This document shows, one piece after another, positions 36,794 to 44,740 of a DNA stretch of 64,000 bases. The position numbers and the translations under genes are program-made. The notes below the pieces were generated by a model. It was not told the DNA's origin. It worked only from the letters and a program-made list of their open reading frames with translations, and made no database searches. Each line of letters begins with the position of its first letter. Positions within the stretch are counted from its first letter, which is position 1. Source of the stretch: Loktanella sp. D2R18 (GTDB lineage Bacteria; Pseudomonadota; Alphaproteobacteria; Rhodobacterales; Rhodobacteraceae); contig NZ_QOCG01000011.1 of NCBI RefSeq assembly GCF_003318235.1, positions 186,001 to 250,000 of the forward strand. The letters run 5' to 3'.

Positions 36794-37633
36794 ATGAAGT
36801 TTACAGGCACCGACACTTACGTCGCGACAACCGACCTGCGGGTCGCAGTGAACGCGGCGATGACATTGCAGCGCCCTTTGCTCGTTAAAGGCGAACCAGG
36901 CACGGGCAAAACAGAACTGGCGCGCCAGGTTAGCACAGCCCTCAATATGCCTATGATCGAGTGGAACATAAAATCCACAACCAAAGCGCAGCAAGGTCTG
37001 TATGAATATGATGCCGTAAGCCGGTTGCGTGACAGCCAATTGGGCGATGCCAAAGTGAATGATGTCGGCAATTACATCAAAAAGGGGAAGCTCTGGCAGG
37101 CGTTTGCCGCCCCCGCTCAATCCGTGCTGCTCATCGACGAAATCGACAAGGCCGATATCGAATTCCCCAATGATCTTTTGCAGGAATTGGACCGGATGGA
37201 GTTCCACGTCTATGAGACAGGCGAAACGATACGCGCCAACCACCGCCCCCTGATCATCATCACGTCAAATAACGAAAAAGAATTGCCCGACGCGTTTTTG
37301 CGCCGGTGTTTTTTCCACTACATCCAATTTCCCGACATCGACACATTACGTAAAATCGTTGCAGTGCATTTCCCCGATATCAAAGACGCGCTACTAAGCA
37401 CCGCGCTTACGCAGTTTTACGAAATCCGCGATACGGCCGGGTTAAAGAAGAAACCATCAACCTCCGAGGTTTTGGATTGGCTCAAACTGCTGCTGGCCGA
37501 AGACCTAACCCCCGAAGATTTGAAACGCGATGGGGCGAATGCATTACCAAAACTGCACGGTGCGCTGCTGAAAAATGAACAAGACGTCCATCTGTTTGAA
37601 CGGCTTGCGTTCATGGCGCGGTCAGGCCGCTAA
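36794..37633 (+). CDS. MoxR-family AAA+ ATPase
   Basis: 279 residues. AAA+ core with Walker A GEPGTGKTELA (near residue 33), Walker B VLLIDEIDKAD (near 112), sensor 1 ITSNNEKELPD and arginine finger region FLRRCFF, then a C-terminal lid. MoxR ATPases act as chaperone-like remodelers with a von Willebrand factor A partner; such a partner is encoded 2 kb downstream at 39683. The partner gene and same orientation support a functional unit. Substrate unknown. A 187-base divergent gap to dksA holds the promoter. Confidence 0.9.
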   Translation: MKFTGTDTYVATTDLRVAVNAAMTLQRPLLVKGEPGTGKTELARQVSTALNMPMIEWNIKSTTKAQQGLYEYDAVSRLRDSQLGDAKVNDVGNYIKKGKLWQAFAAPAQSVLLIDEIDKADIEFPNDLLQELDRMEFHVYETGETIRANHRPLIIITSNNEKELPDAFLRRCFFHYIQFPDIDTLRKIVAVHFPDIKDALLSTALTQFYEIRDTAGLKKKPSTSEVLDWLKLLLAEDLTPEDLKRDGANALPKLHGALLKNEQDVHLFERLAFMARSGR

Positions 37634-37694
37634 CAGCAATTTGACTGGAACCCACGCGAAACCCGTTTATTGTGGTCACAAAGAAGGTTTAAAA

Positions 37695-38144
37695 ATGACG
37701 CAGACGATAATTCGCCCCCTACAAGAAGCGGATAAATCCGCTTGGGCCGCGCTTTGGTCAGACTACCTAACTTTCTACAAAACATCATTACCTTCAGAAG
37801 TTTACGATGTGACCTTCGCGCGATTGATTGACAATGATCCGCAGGATTTCACCGGGTTGTTGGCTGTGCAAGATGGCACGCCCGTTGGGCTTGTCCATTT
37901 TCTATTTCATCGCCATTGCTGGCGCATCGAAAACACCTGCTATCTTCAGGATCTCTTCGCTGCACCCGCCGTGCGCGGCACTGGTGTGGGCCGCCAGTTG
38001 ATCGAAGCCGTCTATGCCGCCGCCGATGCGCAGGGCGCGCCAAACGTTTATTGGCTGACGCAAGAAGACAACCACACGGGTCGCCAGCTTTATGATCGCG
38101 TGGGGACGTTAACTAATTTCATCAAATATCAGCGGCCCACATGA
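37695..38144 (+). CDS. GNAT-family N-acetyltransferase
   Basis: 149 residues. Acetyl-CoA-binding motif A near LQDLFAAPAVRGTGVGRQLIEAVYAAA (RGTGVG), then QEDNHTGRQLYDRVG, a common GNAT end. The start ATG 37695 gives MTQTIIRPLQEADKSAWAAL. The acceptor is unknown. It follows the MoxR gene and its stop overlaps the start of the DUF2927 gene as ATGA. Confidence 0.9.
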   Translation: MTQTIIRPLQEADKSAWAALWSDYLTFYKTSLPSEVYDVTFARLIDNDPQDFTGLLAVQDGTPVGLVHFLFHRHCWRIENTCYLQDLFAAPAVRGTGVGRQLIEAVYAAADAQGAPNVYWLTQEDNHTGRQLYDRVGTLTNFIKYQRPT

Positions 38145-39493
38145 AACGGTTCGCGGCCATTGCCTTTGCTTGTTTAACGGCCTGCGCCCCCGCGCCCGAC
38201 GCCACGCAAGCCCCCCAACCAACACTGTTGGTGTTTCCGCAGATGCGCAGCTTTGGCACGACGACACCGACAGCGCCGCAACGCCCCAATTCCGAAATCG
38301 CGGGGGATTTTCTTGACCTCGCGTTTCAAATGGAAACCGGGCAAGCACTCCCCGTATTAACCCGTTTTGAAGAACCTATCACCGTAGGCACGGCCGGCAA
38401 TTTCCCGAGCTACATGGACCGCGATCTTGATGCGCTATTGGCGCGCCTTCGCAATGAAGCACGGATCGACATCTCGCGCAGCAATGCGGCAAATGCGAGC
38501 ATTGTGATCGAAATCATCTCTCCTGCGCAGATGCGGCGTGCGGCGCCAAACGCGGCGTGTTTTGTGGTGCCCCGCGTGCAAAGCTGGGCTGAATTGCAAC
38601 GCTCGCGGCGCAACGGCGCGCTGGATTGGACGACGCTGACACAGCGTGAACACGCCGCGATTTTCATCCCCGCAGGCATCCCTCCACAAGAAGCCCGCGA
38701 CTGTATGCACGAAGAATTGGCCCAAGCGCTTGGGCCGCTCAACGATCTCTACCGTCTGCCCGATTCCGTTTATAATGATGACAATATCCATGCCGTTCTA
38801 ACAGGTTTCGACATGCTGATCTTGCGCGCGTTTTACGATGATCAGTTGCAAAACGGCATGACCCGTGCGCAGGCGGCTAGCCGTATCCCCGGCATTTTGG
38901 CACGGATCAATCCCGCCGGGCAACGCGGCGGCGGATCCGTTGAACCGACCACGCCGCGGTCTTGGAAATCGGCGATGGAAACCGCGCTTGGCGGGCAAGG
39001 CAGTTTGTCGGCGCGACGCGCTGCGGCCGCACGCGCCATCGATATTGGCGGACAGGTAGGTTGGTCTGGGGCGCGCGAAGGCTTTGCGTATTACGCCTAT
39101 GGGCGCCTGCAAATCAGCAATGACGCGTCCCAAGCGCTTTATGCGTTTAACGCGGCGAACCGGGCCTATTCGCAAAACCGCATCATGGATATCCATGCAG
39201 CCCACGTCGCTGTGCAGCTTGCCGCGGCAACGCTGATTGCGCGTGACCCACAAACGACAATCCGGATTGCTGATCAGGCTATCCCCGCTGCTCAGCGGCA
39301 CGAAAACGCGGCACTTTTGGCCCAGCTCATGATGTTCAAAGCAGAGGCGCTTGATCTGCAAGGCAACACTGAGGCCGGCGCCGCGCTACGGCTGGACAGT
39401 CTGGCATGGGGGCGTTACGGGTTTGGCAGTCGCGATGAGGTCATCGACCGGCTCAATGAAATCGCGTCGCTTGCGCGTGACAATCCAAGCTAA
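38141..39493 (+). CDS. DUF2927 lipoprotein
   Basis: 450 residues. Lipoprotein signal with lipobox LTACAP at residues 12-17. The DUF2927 part (about 55-260) contains the family block HEELAQALGPLNDLYRLPDSVYNDD, whose HExxA pattern resembles the start of a zinc-metalloprotease helix, although the full HExxH is absent. The C-terminal half (260-450) is rich in Ala-helical repeats (AARAIDIGG, ALYAFNAANRAYSQ, AQRHENAALLAQLMMFKAEALD) that look like TPR or similar. Family function unknown. Translationally coupled to the GNAT gene in the MoxR-VWA cluster. Confidence 0.82.
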   Translation: MKRFAAIAFACLTACAPAPDATQAPQPTLLVFPQMRSFGTTTPTAPQRPNSEIAGDFLDLAFQMETGQALPVLTRFEEPITVGTAGNFPSYMDRDLDALLARLRNEARIDISRSNAANASIVIEIISPAQMRRAAPNAACFVVPRVQSWAELQRSRRNGALDWTTLTQREHAAIFIPAGIPPQEARDCMHEELAQALGPLNDLYRLPDSVYNDDNIHAVLTGFDMLILRAFYDDQLQNGMTRAQAASRIPGILARINPAGQRGGGSVEPTTPRSWKSAMETALGGQGSLSARRAAAARAIDIGGQVGWSGAREGFAYYAYGRLQISNDASQALYAFNAANRAYSQNRIMDIHAAHVAVQLAAATLIARDPQTTIRIADQAIPAAQRHENAALLAQLMMFKAEALDLQGNTEAGAALRLDSLAWGRYGFGSRDEVIDRLNEIASLARDNPS

Positions 39494-39508
39494 CAAAGGG
39501 TTAGAGGC

Positions 39509-39679
39509 ATGATTTTTCCGCTTTTTGGGCTATTGTTTGGGGCCATTGTGGGGGGCGTACGCGCAAAATTGCGCGGCGGGTCCGGCAAGGATATTGCGCA
39601 ATGGGCCATCGCATTTGCGATCATCTTTGGGCTGATCGGCCTGTTCACCCTCATTTTCATTGAACGTAGCCTGACCTAA
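39509..39679 (+). CDS. Small two-helix membrane protein between DUF2927 and VWA genes
   Basis: 56 residues, too small for usual cut-offs. ATG at 39509 with AGAGG just upstream, TAA at 39677, and the next gene starts three bases later. Two hydrophobic segments (FPLFGLLFGAIVGG and WAIAFAIIFGLIGLFTLIFI) flank a basic loop RAKLRGGSGKD. Its tight fit between co-directional genes and regular codon use make it convincing. Function unknown; perhaps a membrane component of the MoxR-VWA unit. Confidence 0.72.
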   Translation: MIFPLFGLLFGAIVGGVRAKLRGGSGKDIAQWAIAFAIIFGLIGLFTLIFIERSLT

Positions 39680-39682
39680 CCC

Positions 39683-40870
39683 ATGTTCCTGCCCTTCTTT
39701 GACAATTTGCGCAAACACGCGGTCCCGGTATCGCTGCGCGAATTCTTGGCCTTTCTCGAAGGGATGGAAGCGGGTCTGGCGACCTATGACATCGATGCGT
39801 TTTACTATCTTGCGCGCACGATCATGGTCAAAGATGAACGCAATCTTGATAAATTTGACCGCGCCTTTGCCGCGACGTTTCAAGGGCTTGACGCGATCCC
39901 GCCAGAGGCGGTGATGAAGGCCGTCGATATTCCCGCTGATTGGCTTGAAAAGCTGGCAGAAAAGCACCTAAGCGCCGCAGAAAAAGCCGAAATCGACGCG
40001 TTGGGTGGCTTTGAAAAGCTGATGGAGACGCTCAAAAAACGGCTCGAAGAACAAAAGGGCCGACATCAGGGCGGCAATAAATGGGTGGGCACTGCGGGGA
40101 CTTCGCCCTTTGGCGCTTATGGTTACAACCCCGAAGGCGTGCGCATCGGCCAATCTGAAAGCCGCCACCAACGCGCCACCAAAGTCTGGGATAAGCGCGA
40201 ATTTCGTAACCTTGATGACAGCGTCGAACTGGGCACGCGCAATATCAAAGTTGCGCTCAAGCGGTTACGCCGCTGGGCCCGCGATGGTGCACATGACGAA
40301 TTGGACCTGTCCGGGACCATCCGCGCCACCGCTGAAAACGGCTATCTTGATGTGCAAACGCGGCCAGAGCGGCGCAACGCGGTGAAGGTTCTCCTTTTCC
40401 TAGATATCGGCGGATCGATGGACCCGCATATCAAGCTCGTCGAGGAACTGTTCAGCGCGGCAAAATCCGAATTCAAGCATTTTGAACACTTCTATTTCCA
40501 CAATTGCCTGTACGAAGGCGTCTGGCGTGACAATGCGCGCCGTTGGGATGCACAAACGCCGACTTGGGATGTGCTACGCACCTATGGGTCTGACTACAAA
40601 TGCATTTTTGTGGGTGACGCCAGTATGTCCCCCTATGAAATCGCCTATAGGGGCGGCGCAAATGAACATTGGAACCCCGAAAGCGGAGAAACGTGGCTGA
40701 CGCGCGCGCGCGAACAATGGCCGCAACATCTGTGGATCAATCCTACGGATGAACGCTATTGGGGTTACACGCAATCCATCCAGATGGTCCAAGATATCTT
40801 TAGCGCGGACCGTATGGTGCCAATGACCTTGGCCGGGATCGAAACCGGTATGAAATCACTGGGCCGCTGA
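39683..40870 (+). CDS. VWA-domain protein, CoxE-like partner of the MoxR ATPase
   Basis: 395 residues, soluble. N-terminal helical CoxE-like domain (about 1-190), then a von Willebrand factor A domain (about 225-395). The metal-ion site begins LLFLDIGGSMDPH, a variant of the DxSxS MIDAS motif where the middle Ser is Gly, followed by GDASMSPYE with the second Asp. VWA proteins of this type work with MoxR ATPases as chaperone or cofactor-insertion systems. Starts three bases after the small membrane gene; the MOSC gene follows without a gap. Confidence 0.88.
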   Translation: MFLPFFDNLRKHAVPVSLREFLAFLEGMEAGLATYDIDAFYYLARTIMVKDERNLDKFDRAFAATFQGLDAIPPEAVMKAVDIPADWLEKLAEKHLSAAEKAEIDALGGFEKLMETLKKRLEEQKGRHQGGNKWVGTAGTSPFGAYGYNPEGVRIGQSESRHQRATKVWDKREFRNLDDSVELGTRNIKVALKRLRRWARDGAHDELDLSGTIRATAENGYLDVQTRPERRNAVKVLLFLDIGGSMDPHIKLVEELFSAAKSEFKHFEHFYFHNCLYEGVWRDNARRWDAQTPTWDVLRTYGSDYKCIFVGDASMSPYEIAYRGGANEHWNPESGETWLTRAREQWPQHLWINPTDERYWGYTQSIQMVQDIFSADRMVPMTLAGIETGMKSLGR

Positions 40871-41494
40871 ATGGAATTACTAAGCATCCAGATTGGCAAA
40901 GCCGAACCAACGCCCGCGAAATCGGGCCTAACAGGGCATTTCAAAAAACCTGTGCCACAGGCGGCGGTCAGTGATCTGGGTCTTGCCGGTGATGTGATCT
41001 GTGACACCAAACATCACGGTGGCGTAGATCAAGCCGTCTACATTTTTGGCGAAGAAGACAGGCTTTGGTGGGAGATCAAATTGGGTCGCCCCACCCCGCC
41101 CGGATTCTTTGGTGAAAACCTTTTGATATCTGACCTTTGTAGCGCTGAATTAGTGATCGGTGACATCTTTGCAATCGGCGATGTGCTGCTGCAAATCACA
41201 TCGCCGCGTATCCCCTGTGCTACCTATGCCGCCCATATCGGCAGCGGCAAAGCAATAAAAGATTTCTACGCCGCAGAGCGCCCCGGCGCCTATGCGCGGG
41301 TTTTGCGTGGCGGAACTGTAAAAGCAGGCATGCAGGTGCTCCACCAGCCGTTTGACGGCCCGAAAATCACGATCATCGACAATATGCGCGCCTATGTTGC
41401 CGGGTTCTCTGACGATTTTCTGCGCAAGGCGCTTCAGGTCCCGGCGCATTACAAATTGCACGATGAGGCCAAACAGCGGCTCAACCTCGCATGA
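40871..41494 (+). CDS. MOSC-domain protein (YiiM-like)
   Basis: 207 residues. MOSC domains bind molybdenum cofactor sulfur chemistry; YiiM-type proteins reduce N-hydroxylated compounds. The conserved Cys lies in SPRIPCATYAAHIG (near residue 115) and typical blocks are DTKHHGGVDQAVYIF and FGENLLI. The start abuts the VWA stop (TGAATG), so it belongs to the same operon. Role in this cluster unknown. Confidence 0.88.
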   Translation: MELLSIQIGKAEPTPAKSGLTGHFKKPVPQAAVSDLGLAGDVICDTKHHGGVDQAVYIFGEEDRLWWEIKLGRPTPPGFFGENLLISDLCSAELVIGDIFAIGDVLLQITSPRIPCATYAAHIGSGKAIKDFYAAERPGAYARVLRGGTVKAGMQVLHQPFDGPKITIIDNMRAYVAGFSDDFLRKALQVPAHYKLHDEAKQRLNLA

Positions 41495-41533
41495 TCACCT
41501 TGCGCTGCGGGATTTCAGAACCATATTAACCCT

Positions 41534-42214
41534 ATGATCAAACTCGCTCCCATTCTTATGGCCGTACTTTATGGCCTGGCGATGTACCGGTTTTCAGTCT
41601 GGCGGACCGCGCGTGAATTGGACGCGAAATCAACCGAATTGGTTGATCCAAACCTCAACCAAATGATGAACCGCATGGCCAAGGCGTTGGATATCGACCG
41701 CATTCGCGTGCATATCTATGAAATCGCGCCTGTGAACGGTCTTGCCGTAGCCGACGGGCGCATTTTCATCACACGTGGATTTTATGAGAAATACCTTGAA
41801 GGCAAGGTCAGCGCTGATGAGATGGCATCAGTGATCGCACATGAATTGGGGCATGTTGCCTTGGGTCACGCGAAACGCAGGATGATCGATTTCTCGGGTC
41901 AAAACGCGATGCGCACGGCGCTTGCCATGGTGCTAAACCGGTTTATCCCTGTGGTCGGCCCTTGGCTTGCAGGGATGGCGATGCGCCTCGTGGCCGCAGG
42001 AATATCGCGCAAGGATGAGTTTGAAGCGGACGCCTATGCATCGGCCCTCTTAACCAAGGCCAGAATCGGCACCGCACCGCAAAAGGCACTGTTCAAAAAG
42101 CTTGAAACGCTTACGGGCGCGCGCGGCGCGAGCTCCCCTGCTTGGTTGCTTAGCCACCCTAAAACGGCGCAACGTATTGCCGCGATTGAGGCCAATGAAG
42201 CCAAATGGCGCTAG
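41534..42214 (+). CDS. M48-family zinc metallopeptidase, membrane-anchored
   Basis: 226 residues. N-terminal membrane anchor (LAPILMAVLYGLAMYRF), then the zinc motif IAHELGHVALGHAKRR (HExxH, near residue 105) and the third ligand in DEFEADAYAS, as in HtpX/Oma1-type proteases. A short hydrophobic stretch near residue 145 (PVVGPWLAGMAMRLV) may be a second membrane contact. Probably involved in membrane-protein quality control. Its last four bases overlap the stop of the converging PIN gene. Confidence 0.9.
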   Translation: MIKLAPILMAVLYGLAMYRFSVWRTARELDAKSTELVDPNLNQMMNRMAKALDIDRIRVHIYEIAPVNGLAVADGRIFITRGFYEKYLEGKVSADEMASVIAHELGHVALGHAKRRMIDFSGQNAMRTALAMVLNRFIPVVGPWLAGMAMRLVAAGISRKDEFEADAYASALLTKARIGTAPQKALFKKLETLTGARGASSPAWLLSHPKTAQRIAAIEANEAKWR

Positions 42215-42753
42215 GCGATCAGCGCTTTACCGAACCTTGGCAGGCGTGCTTTTTTCATCAGCGCGCGCATGTCCCACGGGCGGTCCGACAGGCGGTTCGC
42301 CTCGGCCAATACCCGGTCGGCAACCGGGCGCACGGCATCTGGGGATTGTGCAAAAAATTGGCACAAGAACCCGTCTGGATCACGACGCATCAGCCCCTCT
42401 TCGCCCAAGATATTGCCAGGGAAGTCTTTGGCGTTCATGGTCAGGATAGCGTCACATGACCCGATCACGGCTGCGGTCAGCACATGGATATCGCCCGGAT
42501 CAGGCAGCCAGAATTGCGCTTCGCGGGCTGGATCATAATTCACACAAGCCTTGGGGAATTGCGCGCCAAGTGCGGCGATTTCGCCGCGCGCAAAAACTTC
42601 GGCCTCTGGTCCCAGTTTACGTGTCGCGCGCGCCCATTCTTCTAAGATGCGCGGGCTCCAGCGGGGTTCAAACAATCCCGCCTGCGCACAGCCAAGCACA
42701 ACTTCACGCATGACTGTTGGGTAAAGCACGCAGGCGTCGATCATCACCCTCAT
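42211..42753 (-). CDS. PIN-domain protein paired with an rRNA methyltransferase
   Basis: 180 residues. PIN nuclease fold: first acidic residue in MRVMIDACVLYP (DACV), then Glu in ILEEWARA and Asp pair in LPDPGDIHVLTAA and CDAILTMNAKDF. The C-terminal extension (about 125-180) is longer than in VapC toxins, and no antitoxin gene is adjacent. The start overlaps the methyltransferase stop as ATGA. As I recall, NCBI names this the RSP_2648 family after Rhodobacter sphaeroides. A chromosomal RNA-processing role is more likely than a toxin (inference). Confidence 0.85.
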   Translation of the reverse strand: MRVMIDACVLYPTVMREVVLGCAQAGLFEPRWSPRILEEWARATRKLGPEAEVFARGEIAALGAQFPKACVNYDPAREAQFWLPDPGDIHVLTAAVIGSCDAILTMNAKDFPGNILGEEGLMRRDPDGFLCQFFAQSPDAVRPVADRVLAEANRLSDRPWDMRALMKKARLPRFGKALIA

Positions 42754-43961
42754 AGGCGGAAAACGATGACCTTGAGATATCCGCTTTCGGCCAAATGCGG
42801 CATTTGCGGATGATCTGGCCCGGCAAAGCCTGTGTAGATGATCTGCCCACGCCGTCCTGCCCGGCCAATGCCCCGCGCAGATGCGTTACGGAATTTGGTG
42901 ATATCTGCGGCGTGCGAACATGAACATAGCACAAGATACCCGCCTTCGGTCACCAAAGGTGCCGCCAAACGCGCAACACGCTCATAGGCGCGCAAGCCCG
43001 CTTCGGCTGCGTTACGTGTGGGTGCGAAGGCGGGCGGATCACAGACGACGACGTCAAAACGCGCGTCTTCCTCGGCCAAGGTGGCCAACACATCGAATGC
43101 ATCGCCTTTGCGGGTTTCAAACCGATCCGTGGCCCCCATCGCCGCTGCCCCTTGGGCCGCCAATTCGAGCGCTGGCGCAGAGCCATCAACTGCAAGCGCG
43201 GAATGCGCGCCCCCTGCCAATGCCGCCAAACCAAAGCCGCCAACATGCGAAAACACGTCTAGAACACGGGCATCTTTGGCCAAGCCTGCGGCGAACGCGT
43301 GGTTGGGACGCTGGTCAAAGAACAGGCCTGTTTTCTGCCCCCCCATGACATCCGCCATATAGGTCGCGCCATTCATGGGTACAGGGATCGGCCCGGTTGG
43401 CGCCGCGCCCACGATGACTTCGGTCTTTTCTTCTAGCCCTTCAAGCGTGCGCGCCCGTCCTGTCCCGTTCATAATAACGGTGGTAACGCCCGTGACCTCT
43501 TGCAATGCGGCAACCAGCGGGGTGATCAACGCATCGGCCCAAGCCGCGTTTGGCTGCACTACGGCCGTGTCACCAAATCGGTCAATCACAACGCCGGGAA
43601 GCCCATCAGCCTCTGCATGGACAAGACGGTAGAATGGCGCGTCGTAAAGACGTTCGCGGTGCGTAAGTGCACGGGCCAAACGGGCTTTGAACCACGCCTG
43701 ATCAATCACCGCGTCCGGGTCTTGATCCAGCATCCGGCAGATGATCTTAGACGCAGGCGTCACTGCAACCACCCCCATCGGGGTGCGGTTTGCATCTTCA
43801 AGCCGGGCAATTGTACCGGGCGTTAGATTGCGGGTGCGTCGGTCGGTCACCAATTCATTGGCATAGACCCAAGGGTAGCCGTGGCGAATTGCGCGGGCTT
43901 CGGCCTTTGGGATCAGGCGGACAACAGGCATAGTGGCGGGGGCGGTATCAGATGTATTCAT
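42750..43961 (-). CDS. Class I SAM-dependent rRNA methyltransferase (RlmI-like)
   Basis: 403 residues. Start ATG 43961 has AGGAGG upstream. Architecture: N-terminal PUA domain (about 8-85, RAIRHGYPWVYANEL), RlmI-type middle domain (FYRLVHAEADGLPGVVIDRFGD), then a Rossmann methyltransferase with VLDVFSHVGGFGLAALAGG and the catalytic-loop VVCDPPAFAPT, plus a Cys-containing VLCSCSHA. It should make m5C in 23S rRNA (RlmI type) or a related RNA base. Translationally coupled to the PIN protein. Known to me as the RSP_2647 family. Confidence 0.9.
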   Translation of the reverse strand: MNTSDTAPATMPVVRLIPKAEARAIRHGYPWVYANELVTDRRTRNLTPGTIARLEDANRTPMGVVAVTPASKIICRMLDQDPDAVIDQAWFKARLARALTHRERLYDAPFYRLVHAEADGLPGVVIDRFGDTAVVQPNAAWADALITPLVAALQEVTGVTTVIMNGTGRARTLEGLEEKTEVIVGAAPTGPIPVPMNGATYMADVMGGQKTGLFFDQRPNHAFAAGLAKDARVLDVFSHVGGFGLAALAGGAHSALAVDGSAPALELAAQGAAAMGATDRFETRKGDAFDVLATLAEEDARFDVVVCDPPAFAPTRNAAEAGLRAYERVARLAAPLVTEGGYLVLCSCSHAADITKFRNASARGIGRAGRRGQIIYTGFAGPDHPQMPHLAESGYLKVIVFRL

Positions 43962-44010
43962 ATCTGACCTCCTACCCCTATTCACCACCCTTTGGAAAGG
44001 TGCCGCGTTT

Positions 44011-44553
44011 TTAGATCAGTTCATTCCGCAGTGTAGCGGTCAAGAAATCCACCACCTCAACCTTTTCAGTGCGGCCCGCCCGTTCAAGCGCTTGTGCTTG
44101 GCCGCCACCGGGGGCTTTCAGGTTTGCCTCAATCCGGCGCGCGGGTTCAATTACGGCACCCGTGCGGGCGTCGCGCACTGTCATCATAAAGATGATGTTG
44201 TAGACACCACCGACAGAGCCGCGGGTTTTTTCGGTCACGCCATGAAAGCGGATCAACTGAATATCCAAGGTGACAGGTACGTCGCCACGGATCACCGACG
44301 CATTACGCGCAACAGCCGTTTCGAACATCGCGCCGATCTGCGCGACACGTGGGCCGGGCCGATCACCGCGCCAGACGATATCCGCTTGCGGATAATACCC
44401 GTTGTCTTCAGACACCACGAGCCCCGGCGTCGCGACAAAATTTAACGATTGCAGCGTATAGGACCGATCCATCACAGGGCGTGGGTCCGAACCCGGTCCC
44501 GCACAGGCGGCCATCACCGCAATCAGCATCATCATTGCCAGTAACCGTTTCAT
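44011..44553 (-). CDS. Lipoprotein, DUF6778-like
   Basis: 180 residues. Start ATG 44553 gives a lipoprotein leader MKRLLAMMMLIAVMAACAG with lipobox VMAAC; ATG 44562 is also possible. The mature part is a single domain (SLNFVATPGLVVSED ... DIQLIRFHGVTEKTRG ... VYNIIFMMTVRDARTG ... VEVVDFLTATLRNE), which I match from memory to DUF6778 of Rhodobacterales; the number is less sure than the fold class. No known role. Divergent from edd. Confidence 0.7.
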   Translation of the reverse strand: MKRLLAMMMLIAVMAACAGPGSDPRPVMDRSYTLQSLNFVATPGLVVSEDNGYYPQADIVWRGDRPGPRVAQIGAMFETAVARNASVIRGDVPVTLDIQLIRFHGVTEKTRGSVGGVYNIIFMMTVRDARTGAVIEPARRIEANLKAPGGGQAQALERAGRTEKVEVVDFLTATLRNELI

Positions 44554-44683
44554 CACGATCATATCTCTAACCCGTTTGTTCTGTTTAGAATTCTTGTCGC
44601 GCCATAGCATAGGCACCGTGCTGTGATAAGCGATTACGCGAGACAGGCTAACAATAAGACAACTAAATCCGCAGCGACTCACT

Positions 44684-44697
44684 TGTTAGCGCTAACA
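44684..44697. promoter_or_regulatory. LacI-type palindromic operator upstream of edd
   Basis: Perfect 14-base palindrome TGTTAGCGCTAACA, the common form of LacI-family operators with a central CG. It ends three bases before TATGAT (44701-44706), a good -10 box 34 bases before the edd start, so it would cover the -35 region and repress edd-eda. A lone half-site GCTAACA lies near 44647. The regulator gene is not in the window. Confidence 0.75.
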
Positions 44698-44740
44698 CTT
44701 TATGATAGATTACGCGCAAATACATCCCATGAGGAAGCCA

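Noticed and set aside
42211-42753. VapC-type toxin of a toxin-antitoxin system
   Set aside because: No antitoxin gene nearby; partner is a methyltransferase and the protein is longer than VapC.
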